A stretch of DNA of 64,000 bases from Leptospira wolffii serovar Khorat str. Khorat-H2 (GTDB lineage Bacteria; Spirochaetota; Leptospiria; Leptospirales; Leptospiraceae): contig NZ_AKWX02000004.1 in assembly GCF_000306115.2 (NCBI RefSeq), forward strand, positions 852,784 through 916,783. Reading direction: 5' to 3'. Made by a program: the position numbers and the translations under genes. The notes below the pieces were generated by a model. That model saw only the letters and a list, made by a program, of their open reading frames with translations. It did no database searches and was not told the DNA's origin. Of the stretch, positions 46,568 to 56,225 are shown one piece after another; position 1 is the stretch's first letter; every line of letters begins with the position of its first letter.

Positions 46568-47238
46568 TGCAGTTGCATGGTTACATCCATGGGAGCGGAA
46601 GAGGAAGTACCCAATCCACTTAAGCCAGAGCTTGTTGCAATGGAATAGTTCCCCGATCGGTTTACCTGAAATCGAATCTCATTTGCGGTATAGGTCGTAA
46701 CCTTGACATTATCGCTGCTATCCAAGAATTGGGGAGGACAACCGTCTTCTAAGAGGAAATCACCCGGCTCTTGGATGATTGTCGTTAGATCTGTAGACGT
46801 ACTCTTTAATACAAGAATCTGCCCGGTCTTTACATGGGACAAAATGAACATGGCAGATACAATATTCACATCAGGATAAATATCCGAATTCGGCCCTGGG
46901 CTCATTGTATATACAACCGGTTGTAAATCCGTAGTTACATAATTCACGGTAGTATTCGGGTAGGTTCCGCATTTCAAAGGACTCGTGTCCTCGGGGAGTA
47001 GCTGGCTCAGTAGGAAAAAACTCGTGGTTTGGTCCGGAGAATGCTCCCAGGGGCAATGAAAAAGGCTCAGAATCGAGAGGAATAAAACGAAAATGGGAGT
47101 ACCGAGCTTTCGAAAATAACCTTTTTGGAATGCTTCTAAATCCTTTCGCTCGGATAGGAACACCGGATATCCCAAATGGGAGATGAGCGGCGGCGCAATC
47201 CTATTTTTTTCCATATTTCTACCGTTAGTTGAAACCAT
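46564..47238 (-). CDS. envelope protein coupled to the Rhs gene
   Basis: 224 residues. A cytoplasmic-like start (MEKNRIAPPLISHLGYPVF) precedes a hydrophobic segment ending in Cys (GTPIFVLFLSILSLFHC, about 47-63). A beta-rich outer domain follows (DVNIVSAMFILSHVKTGQIL, NEIRFQVNRSGNYSIATSSG). The block from LGYPVF to FHC resembles the hydrophobic insert inside the Rhs core (LGYPMF ... LQDC), with similar length. Its stop overlaps the Rhs ATG (ATGA), so the two are made together. It could anchor or help export the Rhs protein. Confidence 0.6.
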   Translation of the reverse strand: MVSTNGRNMEKNRIAPPLISHLGYPVFLSERKDLEAFQKGYFRKLGTPIFVLFLSILSLFHCPWEHSPDQTTSFFLLSQLLPEDTSPLKCGTYPNTTVNYVTTDLQPVVYTMSPGPNSDIYPDVNIVSAMFILSHVKTGQILVLKSTSTDLTTIIQEPGDFLLEDGCPPQFLDSSDNVKVTTYTANEIRFQVNRSGNYSIATSSGLSGLGTSSSAPMDVTMQLQ

Positions 47239-47314
47239 ATTTCGCCTCGAAGGTTCCCATTTTTTAATCGCTTTCCAATTTTTTGAAGAAGTTTCTTAAA
47301 CCTGGGAAACACCT

Positions 47315-47346
47315 AAAACGATTCGAATTGATCGAATTCGTTTTTT
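47315..47346. promoter_or_regulatory. inverted repeat with T tract between divergent operons
   Basis: ATTCGA-ATTGA-TCGAAT (47321-47337), flanked by AAAACG and TCGTTTTTT, forms an imperfect hairpin. Being between two divergent starts it cannot end either gene, so an operator or antisense terminator is more likely. The 211-bp spacer has no other feature I can support. Confidence 0.3.
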
Positions 47347-47449
47347 CTGTTGCAATGACGACTTTAAGTTAAAAATATGTCAATGGAATTTGATAATTTC
47401 GTTAAATTTACGTTATCCGGAATGATTATTTCATATTATAGAAGCTGAA

Positions 47450-48400
47450 TTGAAAAAGAAATACGGTATCCATTCTATTTTTATTGATAAGTCCGATTCG
47501 CCTAATTTATATTATGCGGTTTATAAAGTCGGATTATTCTTCCTGATCTTTATCCCCCCTTTCTTTTCTCCGTCATACGCCACGGAGGTACTTCTTAAAA
47601 GCGGAGACGCATTCCTTGTAGAAAGCGCTACGGAGCGAGAGGAGAAAGTTTTTGTCACCTGGAAAGATCGCAAATATCGTATCCCAAAAGAGGATATCCA
47701 AAGAATAGACTCCAAAAAGACGGGACCGGATACTTCCTACGTATATTCTAGCGTTAAATTAAAGGATGGAACGGTTCTAAAAGGGATACTTGTCGAAAGA
47801 AAAAACGAACTTCTGGTCTTAAAAACGGATCTGGGCTTCGTGGAACTGGAATCCTCTCGAATCGTTTCCGTTTCTCCGGAAACAATCCCTGATCTCAAAC
47901 CCGAATTGCCGGAATCATATCTGGAGGAATCCAGAGACTCTTCCGGATCCTGGAAAATAGGACTCACTGGAGCGGCTAACGTCAGTTTCGGTCCCTGGTC
48001 CGAATCCTTTCCCAGATTATTCGACGGAGGAGGATTCCTAGAGAAATCTTCCATCCGCCCCGGAGAATTCTTCGGCTTTCGATCCGCTTACGCCTACGGA
48101 AAAGGTTCGGAAGGCCAGCTTTCCATATGGAGTCACGATCTTTATTACGGTAAAAACTTCAGTCCTTCTCCTTCTTCCCCTTATATTCTATTCGGTATCG
48201 GCGCGAGTTCCATTTCTTGGTCCAAGGAAGATCGTTCCAAATCGGGCACGGATCCGAATCTTCTACTAGAGTTCGGTTGGAATTGGGACCGTCCCGGAAA
48301 CTCCGTCCTGAGAATCGGACTACAGTCGCAATGCTCCTTCGAATCCGGCGCGAATCTCTGCACTGGAGGACTTAGATTCTCCTGGGGAGCGTATTTGTGA
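47450..48400 (+). CDS. outer-membrane beta-barrel-like protein
   Basis: 316 residues, TTG start. Signal or anchor segment KVGLFFLIFIPPFFSPSYAT. Residues about 48-150 form a repeated small beta unit (LLKSGDAFLVESATEREEKV, KLKDGTVLKGILVERKNELL) typical of spirochaetal OM proteins. The C-terminal half alternates amphipathic strands (GFRSAYAYGKGSEGQLSIWS, YILFGIGASSISWSKEDR, GGLRFSWGAYL) and ends in an aromatic-rich strand as in OMPs. The stop overlaps the GTG of the Kelch gene (GTGA). Confidence 0.65.
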   Translation: MKKKYGIHSIFIDKSDSPNLYYAVYKVGLFFLIFIPPFFSPSYATEVLLKSGDAFLVESATEREEKVFVTWKDRKYRIPKEDIQRIDSKKTGPDTSYVYSSVKLKDGTVLKGILVERKNELLVLKTDLGFVELESSRIVSVSPETIPDLKPELPESYLEESRDSSGSWKIGLTGAANVSFGPWSESFPRLFDGGGFLEKSSIRPGEFFGFRSAYAYGKGSEGQLSIWSHDLYYGKNFSPSPSSPYILFGIGASSISWSKEDRSKSGTDPNLLLEFGWNWDRPGNSVLRIGLQSQCSFESGANLCTGGLRFSWGAYL

Positions 48401-49755
48401 ATTTGTATATTCGAATTCTATTATTCTTCTCTTGCATATGCGTATTACGATGTCAGAATTCCGTTCTCTCCGGAATCGAGGACGAGACCACCGGCAAGAT
48501 CCAATCCGCTTTCGTGGTAAAATTAGGGCCTCATAGCGCTTCCTTTCTTTGGAAATGCTCACGATCTTCCAAGGGCTATCTATTGGGTCCGACCGGTATC
48601 ATTCCCAGTCTCAAGCCTTCGGAAACGCATGCAATGGAAATCCAAGGATTATCCCCCCAAACGAATTACGATGCCTTTGTCACCTGCGGGACTCCGGATC
48701 CCTCCTCCGGAATTCCTTTAAAATTCAGAACCTGGGTTTCCGATACTCCCGAAAAGACCCAGGGGATTTGGCTTATAGGAGGAATCGGTACGGACCAAAA
48801 TCCAGTAATGCAAATCGATCTATTCGATGCATCTTCCGGGATCTGGTATCCCGCGATCACGAGTGTTCCTACACCTAGAGCCTTCGCCTCCATTCTTTCC
48901 CATAAGCAAAAGATTTATGTGATCGGAGGCTTGGTGAAATCGGGAGGAGTATATTCCACTTCCCTAAAAGTGGAAGTTTACGATCCTTATTTGGATACCT
49001 GGACTGCAAAGTCCGATCTACCGCAAGCGGTGCAGGGAGCCGTATCCGGATCCGTGGGCGACGAGATCTATATCGTCTCCGGATCGGGGTCGACCAATAT
49101 ATCCTCTTCTCCGCTTCTGAACACTGTTTTGAAATTCTATCCCGAACTCGGAACAAGCGGCCAATGGTTATCTTATTCTTCGAATGCAACGATCTTTCCT
49201 AGGACGGATATGTCCGGCTGCGCTATAGATGGAGTCTTATTCTATTCCGGAGGAAGACTTGCGAGTAATGGATTCATCCAATCGGGTACGGACGGATATA
49301 TTCCAGGAGGAAATACGACGACAGGAGGAACGAGCGAACCTTCCATAAACGTGCAAAGATCCGGAGCTGCCGGGGTCTGCGTCAATCCGGAGCCTAAGGA
49401 TCTCTTTCCTTCCGACAACCAATGGTTCGGCGTGATCGGAGGCTCTATCGCAACCGACACCAATCAACCTATCGTTTCGTTAACTGCCAGTAATAAAACT
49501 GATTTTTACCAACCAGGCTCGGTTAGTTTTTCCGCAGGTCCCGATCTTCCCCAATCTATTTACTACCCGGGTGCGCAAGCCTCCTATGAAACGAGAAAGA
49601 TTTACGTTTTCGGAGGAGCCTCTTCTTTAAATGTTCCTTTGGATACCGTTTATTCCATAGACTCAGCGAATCCTGTCGCTTCTGCTTGGAGCGCCTCCTC
49701 TATGACCATGCCCAGGGCCAGGTTCGGCCACCAGGCGATTCGGATAGATAGATGA
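48397..49755 (+). CDS. Kelch-repeat lipoprotein
   Basis: 452 residues, GTG start, lipobox CICVLRC (Cys about 19). An FN3-like region (about 35-115, SAFVVKLGPHSASFLWKCSR) is followed by Kelch blades (about 120-450), recognisable by GG doublets and aromatic positions: GIWLIGGIGTDQNPVMQIDL, KIYVIGGLVKSGGVYSTSLK, EIYIVSGSGS, KIYVFGGASSLNVPLDTVYS. A surface-exposed beta-propeller, probably for binding. Both ends overlap neighbours by 4 bp, so it belongs to a tightly coupled operon. Confidence 0.8.
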   Translation: MNLYIRILLFFSCICVLRCQNSVLSGIEDETTGKIQSAFVVKLGPHSASFLWKCSRSSKGYLLGPTGIIPSLKPSETHAMEIQGLSPQTNYDAFVTCGTPDPSSGIPLKFRTWVSDTPEKTQGIWLIGGIGTDQNPVMQIDLFDASSGIWYPAITSVPTPRAFASILSHKQKIYVIGGLVKSGGVYSTSLKVEVYDPYLDTWTAKSDLPQAVQGAVSGSVGDEIYIVSGSGSTNISSSPLLNTVLKFYPELGTSGQWLSYSSNATIFPRTDMSGCAIDGVLFYSGGRLASNGFIQSGTDGYIPGGNTTTGGTSEPSINVQRSGAAGVCVNPEPKDLFPSDNQWFGVIGGSIATDTNQPIVSLTASNKTDFYQPGSVSFSAGPDLPQSIYYPGAQASYETRKIYVFGGASSLNVPLDTVYSIDSANPVASAWSASSMTMPRARFGHQAIRIDR

Positions 49756-50306
49756 ATATTAAATTTTTTATACATTTTATTTTCATTATATTCTTATTTT
49801 CCGTTTCCTTCGCATTATTCGGAGAAGAATCGGATACAAACTCCAGATTAGAATCCCTCTTGAACGATAAAAAATATTCCGAAGCGGAGAAGATCGCCGT
49901 TTCCGTCTTGGAAACCGATCCTACCGATTCCAAGACGGAGTTCTCCCTCACAAAAGCGTGGATCGGCTTAGGGAAAGAGGCGAAAGAAAAGAGAAACTGG
50001 AAACTTGCCAGAACTTACTTCGAGAAAGCCTCGGCTAAATGGCCTCTGAATGCGGAGCTCAAGAAGGAATTAACTGAATTGGAGAATAAGACCGTGGATC
50101 GTTCCGCCCCGTCTCTTTCGGTGAAATGGAAATTAGAGAAGGAGACTTTGGATATCATCCAAGGAATACGCTTTGAACTTTCCGAAATCAAGGAGATCAT
50201 AGCGAAGAATAAGGCGGACTTCGATTCCCGCCCCTATTGGATCGCGACCGTCTTATTATTAAGCGCGATTATGATCGAACTCTTGGTATTGATTCGAAAA
50301 AGATAG
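49752..50306 (+). CDS. exported TPR protein with C-terminal anchor
   Basis: 184 residues, ATG overlapping the upstream stop. Signal peptide (FFIHFIFIIFLFSVSFALFG), then two TPR-like units (LESLLNDKKYSEAEKIAVSV, WKLARTYFEKASAKWPLNAE), a short helix and a C-terminal membrane segment (YWIATVLLLSAIMIELLVLI) ending in RKR. Periplasmic helical domain held in the inner membrane. No family recognised. Confidence 0.65.
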   Translation: MNIKFFIHFIFIIFLFSVSFALFGEESDTNSRLESLLNDKKYSEAEKIAVSVLETDPTDSKTEFSLTKAWIGLGKEAKEKRNWKLARTYFEKASAKWPLNAELKKELTELENKTVDRSAPSLSVKWKLEKETLDIIQGIRFELSEIKEIIAKNKADFDSRPYWIATVLLLSAIMIELLVLIRKR

Positions 50307-50441
50307 ACATTCGATCGATTCGAAGTCGACGAATTGGATGCATTCGTATCTTTCAATACCGTTCTTCCCGAATATAATCCGCAATCGAATCCGGTTTTAC
50401 TTGCCAAGAAACGTTAGCCAATCCAGATTTTGGACTTTCCT

Positions 50442-52286
50442 ATGAAATTTCCTTTCTCCGGTCTCTTTAAGAACAAATCCGCTCGAATTACTTCCCTTCT
50501 TATTTTAGTTTGTTTTTTTTCGGTTCTCATTTATTTCCTCCGGAACCGAGTAAATCAAACCGAACACTCTTGTAGCACTAAATTCGGAATTGAGAAGCCG
50601 TCTTCTTCCGATCCGATCGAGATCTGGACCCCCGACAATTCCAGGATTCCCCCCTTATATTTCACCGGGCATGTCTCGAAATTGGAGGATGGCCACACAA
50701 TTCTTTCAGATGATCGGAACGATTGGAAGAAAGGACTTTTGGATCGGGACGGCAATCTTCTCTTCTCCTTCGAATTCAAAGATATCAAAAGACTATCGGA
50801 AGAATATTTTCTTTTATCCAGCGGCTCTTATATACATAGCGAAGAAATAAGAAACTCCAAGGGAGAAAGGATCCTGGCTGCCAATCCATTCTACGCGATC
50901 AACTGGGTGGACATGAAGGAGAAAATGGTCGGGGTCCAATTAGGAGAGAATGACAAATTCGGAGTGATCGACTTTTCCGGCAAATATGTGGTTGAGCCCC
51001 GATGGGAGATCGTCGAAAAGGTTCCGTATTCCGAAGGGTTCTTCGTCGCCCAAGAAAGATACAAAGCTTCTTTCTTGGATAGATCCGGAAATACATTAAA
51101 AATTCCGAATGGAGTCCAAAAGGCCGAACCTTTCTCCCAAGGCCTTGCGGCAGTGCAAATCGGCGGGAAATGGGGTTTCATAAATACCAAGGGCCAATTG
51201 GTCATTCCGGCCGAATTCGATGCGGTCGGTCCTTTCAGCGAGTTCGGATTCGCGAGAATCGAATCGCATCGTACCGGATATTCTCCTTATGTAGGAATCA
51301 TCGACCGGAAAGGAACAAAAGTATTAGAACCCAAACACCAAAACATTTTCTGGCAATCGAATAACAAATTCTTCGACGCATATTCCGCCGAACCTTCCAA
51401 CTCCCATTGCGGGATCCTACGCTACGACGGATCCGTAGCTCTTCCTTTCGAATACGACCGTTGCAACTGGAACCAGGACCTGAATTACGGATCGGTTCGA
51501 TCCGGAGAGAATCACCTGCTATTATTCGCGAACCGAACCGGGAAACTGGAAAGTTTTCCCTTCGATGACGTAGAGGGAAAAATAGGAGAATTTCTTTCCG
51601 TCAAGAATAAAGACCGGTTCGGACTTGTGAACGGGTTCGGAGAAACGATTCTTCCTGCTCAATATTCTAAGATCGTAATATCCGATCTGGAAGGAAAACA
51701 AAAGATTTTCGCCCTTTCTTCGAATCGTACGGACATTTTCGATTTCGATGGGAAACAGTTCGCTTCTTTACCGGCCGGTCTCATTTCTTGCAGGGAAAGA
51801 ATCTGCCTTTATAAAAACGCCAAAGGAAGAATGGAGTTTACTTCTCTCGATTCTCCCGGATCCCATTCCAAAGAGTTTGAACATATAGGAGAATTTCACG
51901 AAGGACTCGCTCGATTTTTAGAAAACGGTAAATGGGGTTTTCTAGATGCAAACCAAAAAGTCCTTATCTCCCCGAAGTATTCGAGTGTAGGAGATTTCAG
52001 CGAGGATCTGGTTTGGTTTAAGGACGAGGTAGGAAAATTCGGTTATATGAACCGGAAAGGAGAGATCGTAATACCGCCGAACTTTCGGGACGCGGGAAAT
52101 TTTTATAAGGGACTGGCTCCTGTCGCTTCCGAGCCACAGGGGTCTTACGGTTTCATAGATCGCCTAGGCAAATTCGCAATTTCGCCAGTCTTTCAAACGA
52201 TCCAAGATTCGGAAACGGATCGACCGATCGTAAAATACAACGGAAAAATGGCGGTCCTTTACCTTAAAAAATGTCTTTCACGTTAA
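50442..52286 (+). CDS. WG-repeat protein with N-terminal membrane anchor
   Basis: 614 residues from ATG 50442; a TTG four codons earlier is possible. Membrane segment about 17-35 (ITSLLILVCFFSVLIYFLR), Cys-containing short linker, then about eight WG-type beta repeats with the hallmark KWGFINTKGQLVIPAEFD, KFGVIDFSGKYVVEPRWE, KWGFLDANQKVLISPKYS, KFGYMNRKGEIVIPPNFR. Such repeats form a beta structure for binding. It lies in the plus-strand envelope run but 135 bp after the preceding gene. Confidence 0.8.
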   Translation: MKFPFSGLFKNKSARITSLLILVCFFSVLIYFLRNRVNQTEHSCSTKFGIEKPSSSDPIEIWTPDNSRIPPLYFTGHVSKLEDGHTILSDDRNDWKKGLLDRDGNLLFSFEFKDIKRLSEEYFLLSSGSYIHSEEIRNSKGERILAANPFYAINWVDMKEKMVGVQLGENDKFGVIDFSGKYVVEPRWEIVEKVPYSEGFFVAQERYKASFLDRSGNTLKIPNGVQKAEPFSQGLAAVQIGGKWGFINTKGQLVIPAEFDAVGPFSEFGFARIESHRTGYSPYVGIIDRKGTKVLEPKHQNIFWQSNNKFFDAYSAEPSNSHCGILRYDGSVALPFEYDRCNWNQDLNYGSVRSGENHLLLFANRTGKLESFPFDDVEGKIGEFLSVKNKDRFGLVNGFGETILPAQYSKIVISDLEGKQKIFALSSNRTDIFDFDGKQFASLPAGLISCRERICLYKNAKGRMEFTSLDSPGSHSKEFEHIGEFHEGLARFLENGKWGFLDANQKVLISPKYSSVGDFSEDLVWFKDEVGKFGYMNRKGEIVIPPNFRDAGNFYKGLAPVASEPQGSYGFIDRLGKFAISPVFQTIQDSETDRPIVKYNGKMAVLYLKKCLSR

Positions 52287-52332
52287 TCCATAAACTGGCA
52301 TTATCGAATCAAAAATCCTATAGGCCTCCTCT

Positions 52333-53481
52333 ATGAAACTCACATACCTAGCGACTCTTCTATTCTTATGCTTAACGGTCTTCTGCAAGAAATCCGAACC
52401 GGAAGTTTCGCAAGTTCCCACAATTGCGAAGGAAGCTCTCGTAGGAACGTATGTATTCCAAGAACTGGATTGGAAGTCCCTCGGAACTGCAGCGCCCCAG
52501 TTAGTTCTTCCGGACACAAGTGCGGAGTCCTATGCTCCGTCCATTGCTTGCGCATCTATTGATTTGAATCGTAACGAATTTCAGCTACTGCTTCCTCTTT
52601 CCGGCGAAAAACTTTCCTTCCCTCTCGGAGAGAAATTCACGTACAAAGAAGATACGAATTATAATCAGAAAGCCATAGGAAGGATCGAATTCGAAGTCAA
52701 ATCCCAAGGAAAAACGTTTTCCTTAACGGCAAACGATACGGGGATGATCTTTGGGGACTTTGGGAACGGAGTAAAAACGGACGTCTTCGCAGGTAAGCCC
52801 TTTAAAAGCGTGGAGGATTGTACCGCCTTTCCGATCACGATGAAAAAGGAATGTAAGAATGGAATCAAGAAGGGAATCGTTTACATCGTTTCCAAAGACG
52901 GTTCCGCGTTACGCTCCTCTCCTTCCTTCGAAGCCGATAGCCTGGAAAATATTCCCGTAGGAACAGGGATCCAAATTTCCGATACTCCGGAAGGAAGCGG
53001 CGGGCAATGGTCCAAAACCGAATTCAAAGGCAAATCGGGATTCGTTTATAAAGGCTCTTACGATCCGGCCCCCGTTTGTTATAACGAAAATACCTCTCTG
53101 CAAAAAATTCTAGACTTCACGAGCCTTTACACGCAACCGGAAATCAAATTCGAAAGTAATCCTATTTCCGAAAGGCTTATTTTAAAAACGATCTATCATA
53201 ACCGGGATAAAAAGGCGAATTCTTTCGAAAACAAAATCAGTAAACTCCCGATCGATTACGAGATCTGGGGAAGCGATGTCAGCTCCGAAAGCTTCTCTAT
53301 AGAGAATGTGACCTTTACGGCAAACCAGATCAAACTTAAGATCGAAAGAACTAGCTACGAATACGAAACCACAAAAATAATAGGTAGCGACAAAATAGAA
53401 TGTTATCTTGATAAAGAGGACATCCTGAGATTTTCGCCATGGAATCCCAAATTATCGACTCCAAATTGCGCGCGCTTATAA
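52333..53481 (+). CDS. lipoprotein with SH3-like domain
   Basis: 382 residues, lipobox LCLTVFC (Cys about 18). N-terminal domain of unknown fold (about 30-170). Then an SH3b-like unit (about 183-245): GIVYIVSKDGSALRSSPSFE, LENIPVGTGIQISDTPEG, WSKTEFKGKSGFVYKGSY, matching the usual RDEL/VNVRSGPS...GWV layout. C-terminal domain of unknown fold. Bacterial SH3 domains bind cell-wall peptides, so attachment to peptidoglycan is plausible. It is closed by the terminator at 53480-53508. Confidence 0.7.
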   Translation: MKLTYLATLLFLCLTVFCKKSEPEVSQVPTIAKEALVGTYVFQELDWKSLGTAAPQLVLPDTSAESYAPSIACASIDLNRNEFQLLLPLSGEKLSFPLGEKFTYKEDTNYNQKAIGRIEFEVKSQGKTFSLTANDTGMIFGDFGNGVKTDVFAGKPFKSVEDCTAFPITMKKECKNGIKKGIVYIVSKDGSALRSSPSFEADSLENIPVGTGIQISDTPEGSGGQWSKTEFKGKSGFVYKGSYDPAPVCYNENTSLQKILDFTSLYTQPEIKFESNPISERLILKTIYHNRDKKANSFENKISKLPIDYEIWGSDVSSESFSIENVTFTANQIKLKIERTSYEYETTKIIGSDKIECYLDKEDILRFSPWNPKLSTPNCARL

Positions 53482-53508
53482 AAAAAGGGACCGATCGGTC
53501 CCTTTTTT
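53480..53508. terminator. bidirectional intrinsic terminator
   Basis: GGGACCGATCGGTCCC (53487-53502) is a perfect palindrome preceded by seven A and followed by six T. It can end transcription of the SH3-like lipoprotein on plus and of the DegT-family gene on minus, whose stops flank it. Confidence 0.92.
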
Positions 53509-53534
53509 CGTTTCGGCAGTTTTTAGAATATTCT

Positions 53535-54650
53535 CTATTTCTTATATTCTTTGATCGCGGAGAATACTTCTTCGAGTTCCGCGTCTGTCATATAAGGAAA
53601 CAAAGGAAAATTCAGGATGGAATCGCAGATCTTTCCGGTTCTATGCTCTTTTCCGTAAGTTCCTTTGATATAAGGTTTAGCTCCCGGTTGGTCGCTCATG
53701 GCTCCCGGATAAATGACTCCGAATCCGATTCCCTTCGCTTTGAGTATTTCTTGGATTTTGGGTCTTTCCGCAGGATCGAAAAGAGTTACGTTGCAGTATC
53801 CATTCTCCTCGAAATCTTTAGGAGGATGAATCACGTTCACTCCTAATCCGGGAAGAACTTGGTAATATTTCTCCGCGGCTTTTCTGCGGGCTGCTATTCT
53901 TTGCTTCAGGAAAGGTATATTCAAATTTAAGAATGCCGCCTGAAGAGTGTCCATCCTGGAATTCCAACCCACGTCTCCGTACCCGTAATGGGAAGTTCTT
54001 CCGTGGTTTCCGAGCATTCTTACCCTATTTGCAAGTTCTTCGTCGTTCGTGAATACCGCACCGCCGTCTCCGGCTCCCCCCAAAACTTTCGCAGGATAAA
54101 AGGATGTGGTGGTGATAAGTGCGTCCTGGTATACGGGTTTTCCTTTGTAAATCACTCCGAAAGATTGGGCTCCGTCTTCGAGCAGTAGAACTCCTCTCTC
54201 TTTACAGAGCATGCGGTATTCTTCCAACTTGGAGCTTCCCCAACCGTAAAGATGAACTATGATGGCCGCCTTGGGTTTTACCTCGTCCAAAGCCTTTTTG
54301 AAATCGTCAAAATCCATTTGAAGATCGACAGGATTCGTATCGACAGTAACAGGATCCGCTCCTACGTTCACTACGGATTCGAATGTGGCCCAGAAAGTGG
54401 AGTCCGGAACGAGGACGGTATCGCCCTTGCCTACTCCTAAGGCTCTTAAAGCCAATTGCAATGCGTCGGTTCCGTTCGCACAGGCGATTGCGAACTTAGT
54501 TCCTGCGGATACCGCCAGGTTCTTTTCCAGCTGGGAGACTTCTTCTCCGCCTATAAAGGATGCATTTTTGCTTAGGGTCTTGACTTTTTCTTCCCAAGCC
54601 TCTAGCAATCCCGGTTCGAATCGTTTGATATCTATAAAAGGTACGCCCAT
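53535..54650 (-). CDS. DegT/DnrJ/EryC1/StrS-family aminotransferase
   Basis: 371 residues, PLP-dependent sugar aminotransferase of surface-polysaccharide synthesis. It has the family start [14 protein letters not shown], the glycine-rich [48 protein letters not shown], and the Schiff-base lysine K188 in [17 protein letters not shown]. It most resembles enzymes of the WbpE/PseC group (UDP-sugar 3- or 4-amination); the exact substrate is not given by context, since no sugar genes are adjacent. AAGGAG precedes the ATG. Confidence 0.92.
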   Translation of the reverse strand: MGVPFIDIKRFEPGLLEAWEEKVKTLSKNASFIGGEEVSQLEKNLAVSAGTKFAIACANGTDALQLALRALGVGKGDTVLVPDSTFWATFESVVNVGADPVTVDTNPVDLQMDFDDFKKALDEVKPKAAIIVHLYGWGSSKLEEYRMLCKERGVLLLEDGAQSFGVIYKGKPVYQDALITTTSFYPAKVLGGAGDGGAVFTNDEELANRVRMLGNHGRTSHYGYGDVGWNSRMDTLQAAFLNLNIPFLKQRIAARRKAAEKYYQVLPGLGVNVIHPPKDFEENGYCNVTLFDPAERPKIQEILKAKGIGFGVIYPGAMSDQPGAKPYIKGTYGKEHRTGKICDSILNFPLFPYMTDAELEEVFSAIKEYKK

Positions 54651-54710
54651 GTGGTCTCCTTCGAACAGGATCGGAAAGGAGGTCCAAAATGCAAATTCTT
54701 TTGGTGAACC

Positions 54711-56126
54711 TTAAGGGCCGCTACTTACGCATCTGAATTGCAGGTAATTGCCCTTGGACTGGATTTGCATTTCTCCGGCGTCGATGGCCGTACCGAAGGC
54801 TTGGTTCTCCGTCATACCTCCGGCTACGGGACTTGAACTCCAATACAAGGCCCCGGGAGTCGCATAGAATATCGAATATACTTTCGGGCCCGAGGCGACC
54901 GTATAATCGGTCAATAGATGCAACTCGTTCAGATTCGGGAGCCTCCAATTCAAGGATGCCAAATTGAAACTGTCGCAAATCGCAATGGCCGATTCCCAAT
55001 CTATCGCGTTCGGACCGCCCGAACAGGATCCGGCACTATAGGTTTCACCGTTATTGCATTTTTGGTAATATAGACCCGTTTTTTGCTCTTGGACTACTCC
55101 GTTTCCTAGGTCATTAAAAACCGGAGCATCCAAAGAATTTCCCGCCACGCAGCGCGTCGCTAAAGTAGAATATACGTTATACGACATCGAAGCCCCGGTC
55201 GAGAAGCTGATTCCATATGCTTGTACCGAACTATTCGCATTCGGAGTGGACGACCAAAAACCCACCGATTCCGCTCCGGGAAAATAAGTCGCTTCTATCA
55301 ACGGAGTGGAAGATCCTAAATAAACGAGGGTATATAATTCCTTCATACTAGGAAGCCTCCAATTCTTAAAGCCCGCATAGCCTTGCCCTGCATTTAAATT
55401 AGAGCAAGCGGCGCCCGCGGAATACCAATCCCCTAGAGTGGAAGGTCCGGAGCAACTTGGATCCGTCTGGCCTTCGGCACAAGTCTTCCAATATAATCCT
55501 CGGACTCGATCCACCGAGACTTGCTGGTTCGTAAGAGTCGGATGTATGCTTGGTCCGGAATAAATTCGGAACCCGGGTATATTGGAATAGGTCCCGTCTT
55601 GCTCGTAACATCCAGCAGCGCTTCCGACGTTATCTGTGCATCCCGTTTTTCCAGTGTCCGGAATCGCGCCGGAATCCCAAACATCCAATTCGAAAGTGTC
55701 TGTAGAGGATCCCAGAGAATTGGTCGCTGTTACGGTAAGCGATATGGAAGATCCGGCTCCCGTCGGAGTTCCGGAAACGGTTCCGGTGGAAGAATTGAAA
55801 GCGAGCCCTCCGGGAACGGATCCGGAAATTGAATAGCTAATGGGCAATGTGCCGGTTACCGTCGGAGAGTAAGAGGAGGACTTACCCAAATAGAAATCCA
55901 AGATGTCCAACAGATTCTTCTGGTACACGATCGTAGGAGCCGCGGGCGGCGGGGGTTCCTTCATACATTCCGCCAATTCTCCCAACATACATTTCAGAAA
56001 TTGGGTTTGCAGGAACTCGGAAGTTCCCGGATCCGCAGGATTATATCCGCCCGAAGCCTTGCAATGCCCGAAGAATAGAAAAAGGACGATTAGAAAAACC
56101 CTACGCAGATCCGATACGAATTGCAT
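54711..56126 (-). CDS. lipoprotein with putative Ig domain and two DUF1566 domains
   Basis: 471 residues from ATG 56126. The open frame extends 24 codons upstream without signal function. Lipobox FLFFGHC (Cys about 22). A short Cys-containing segment with a Pro run is followed by a He_PIG-type Ig-like domain (about 95-160, GTLPISYSISGSVPGGLAFN, GTVSGTPTGAGSSISLTVTA). Two DUF1566 (Lcl C-terminal) units follow at about 205-330 and 345-470. Each has W.......C......G..NWRLPS/N..EL, seen as GFKNWRLPSMKELYTLVYLG and SLNWRLPNLNELHLLTDYT. Surface binding or fibre protein is likely. Confidence 0.8.
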   Translation of the reverse strand: MQFVSDLRRVFLIVLFLFFGHCKASGGYNPADPGTSEFLQTQFLKCMLGELAECMKEPPPPAAPTIVYQKNLLDILDFYLGKSSSYSPTVTGTLPISYSISGSVPGGLAFNSSTGTVSGTPTGAGSSISLTVTATNSLGSSTDTFELDVWDSGAIPDTGKTGCTDNVGSAAGCYEQDGTYSNIPGFRIYSGPSIHPTLTNQQVSVDRVRGLYWKTCAEGQTDPSCSGPSTLGDWYSAGAACSNLNAGQGYAGFKNWRLPSMKELYTLVYLGSSTPLIEATYFPGAESVGFWSSTPNANSSVQAYGISFSTGASMSYNVYSTLATRCVAGNSLDAPVFNDLGNGVVQEQKTGLYYQKCNNGETYSAGSCSGGPNAIDWESAIAICDSFNLASLNWRLPNLNELHLLTDYTVASGPKVYSIFYATPGALYWSSSPVAGGMTENQAFGTAIDAGEMQIQSKGNYLQFRCVSSGP

Positions 56127-56225
56127 ATTTGGATTCAAACGAGGACCCGCCTCTCGAGTCAATATTTTTAGCCCTCGTTTCCCCAAGAGAAACGTCAAGA
56201 AATCGTAATTTACTCTCCTGATGAA

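Noticed and set aside
54640..54710. Possible small gene between the aminotransferase and DUF1566 genes
   Set aside because: Only 60 bp, and the AAGGAG there is the aminotransferase ribosome binding site.
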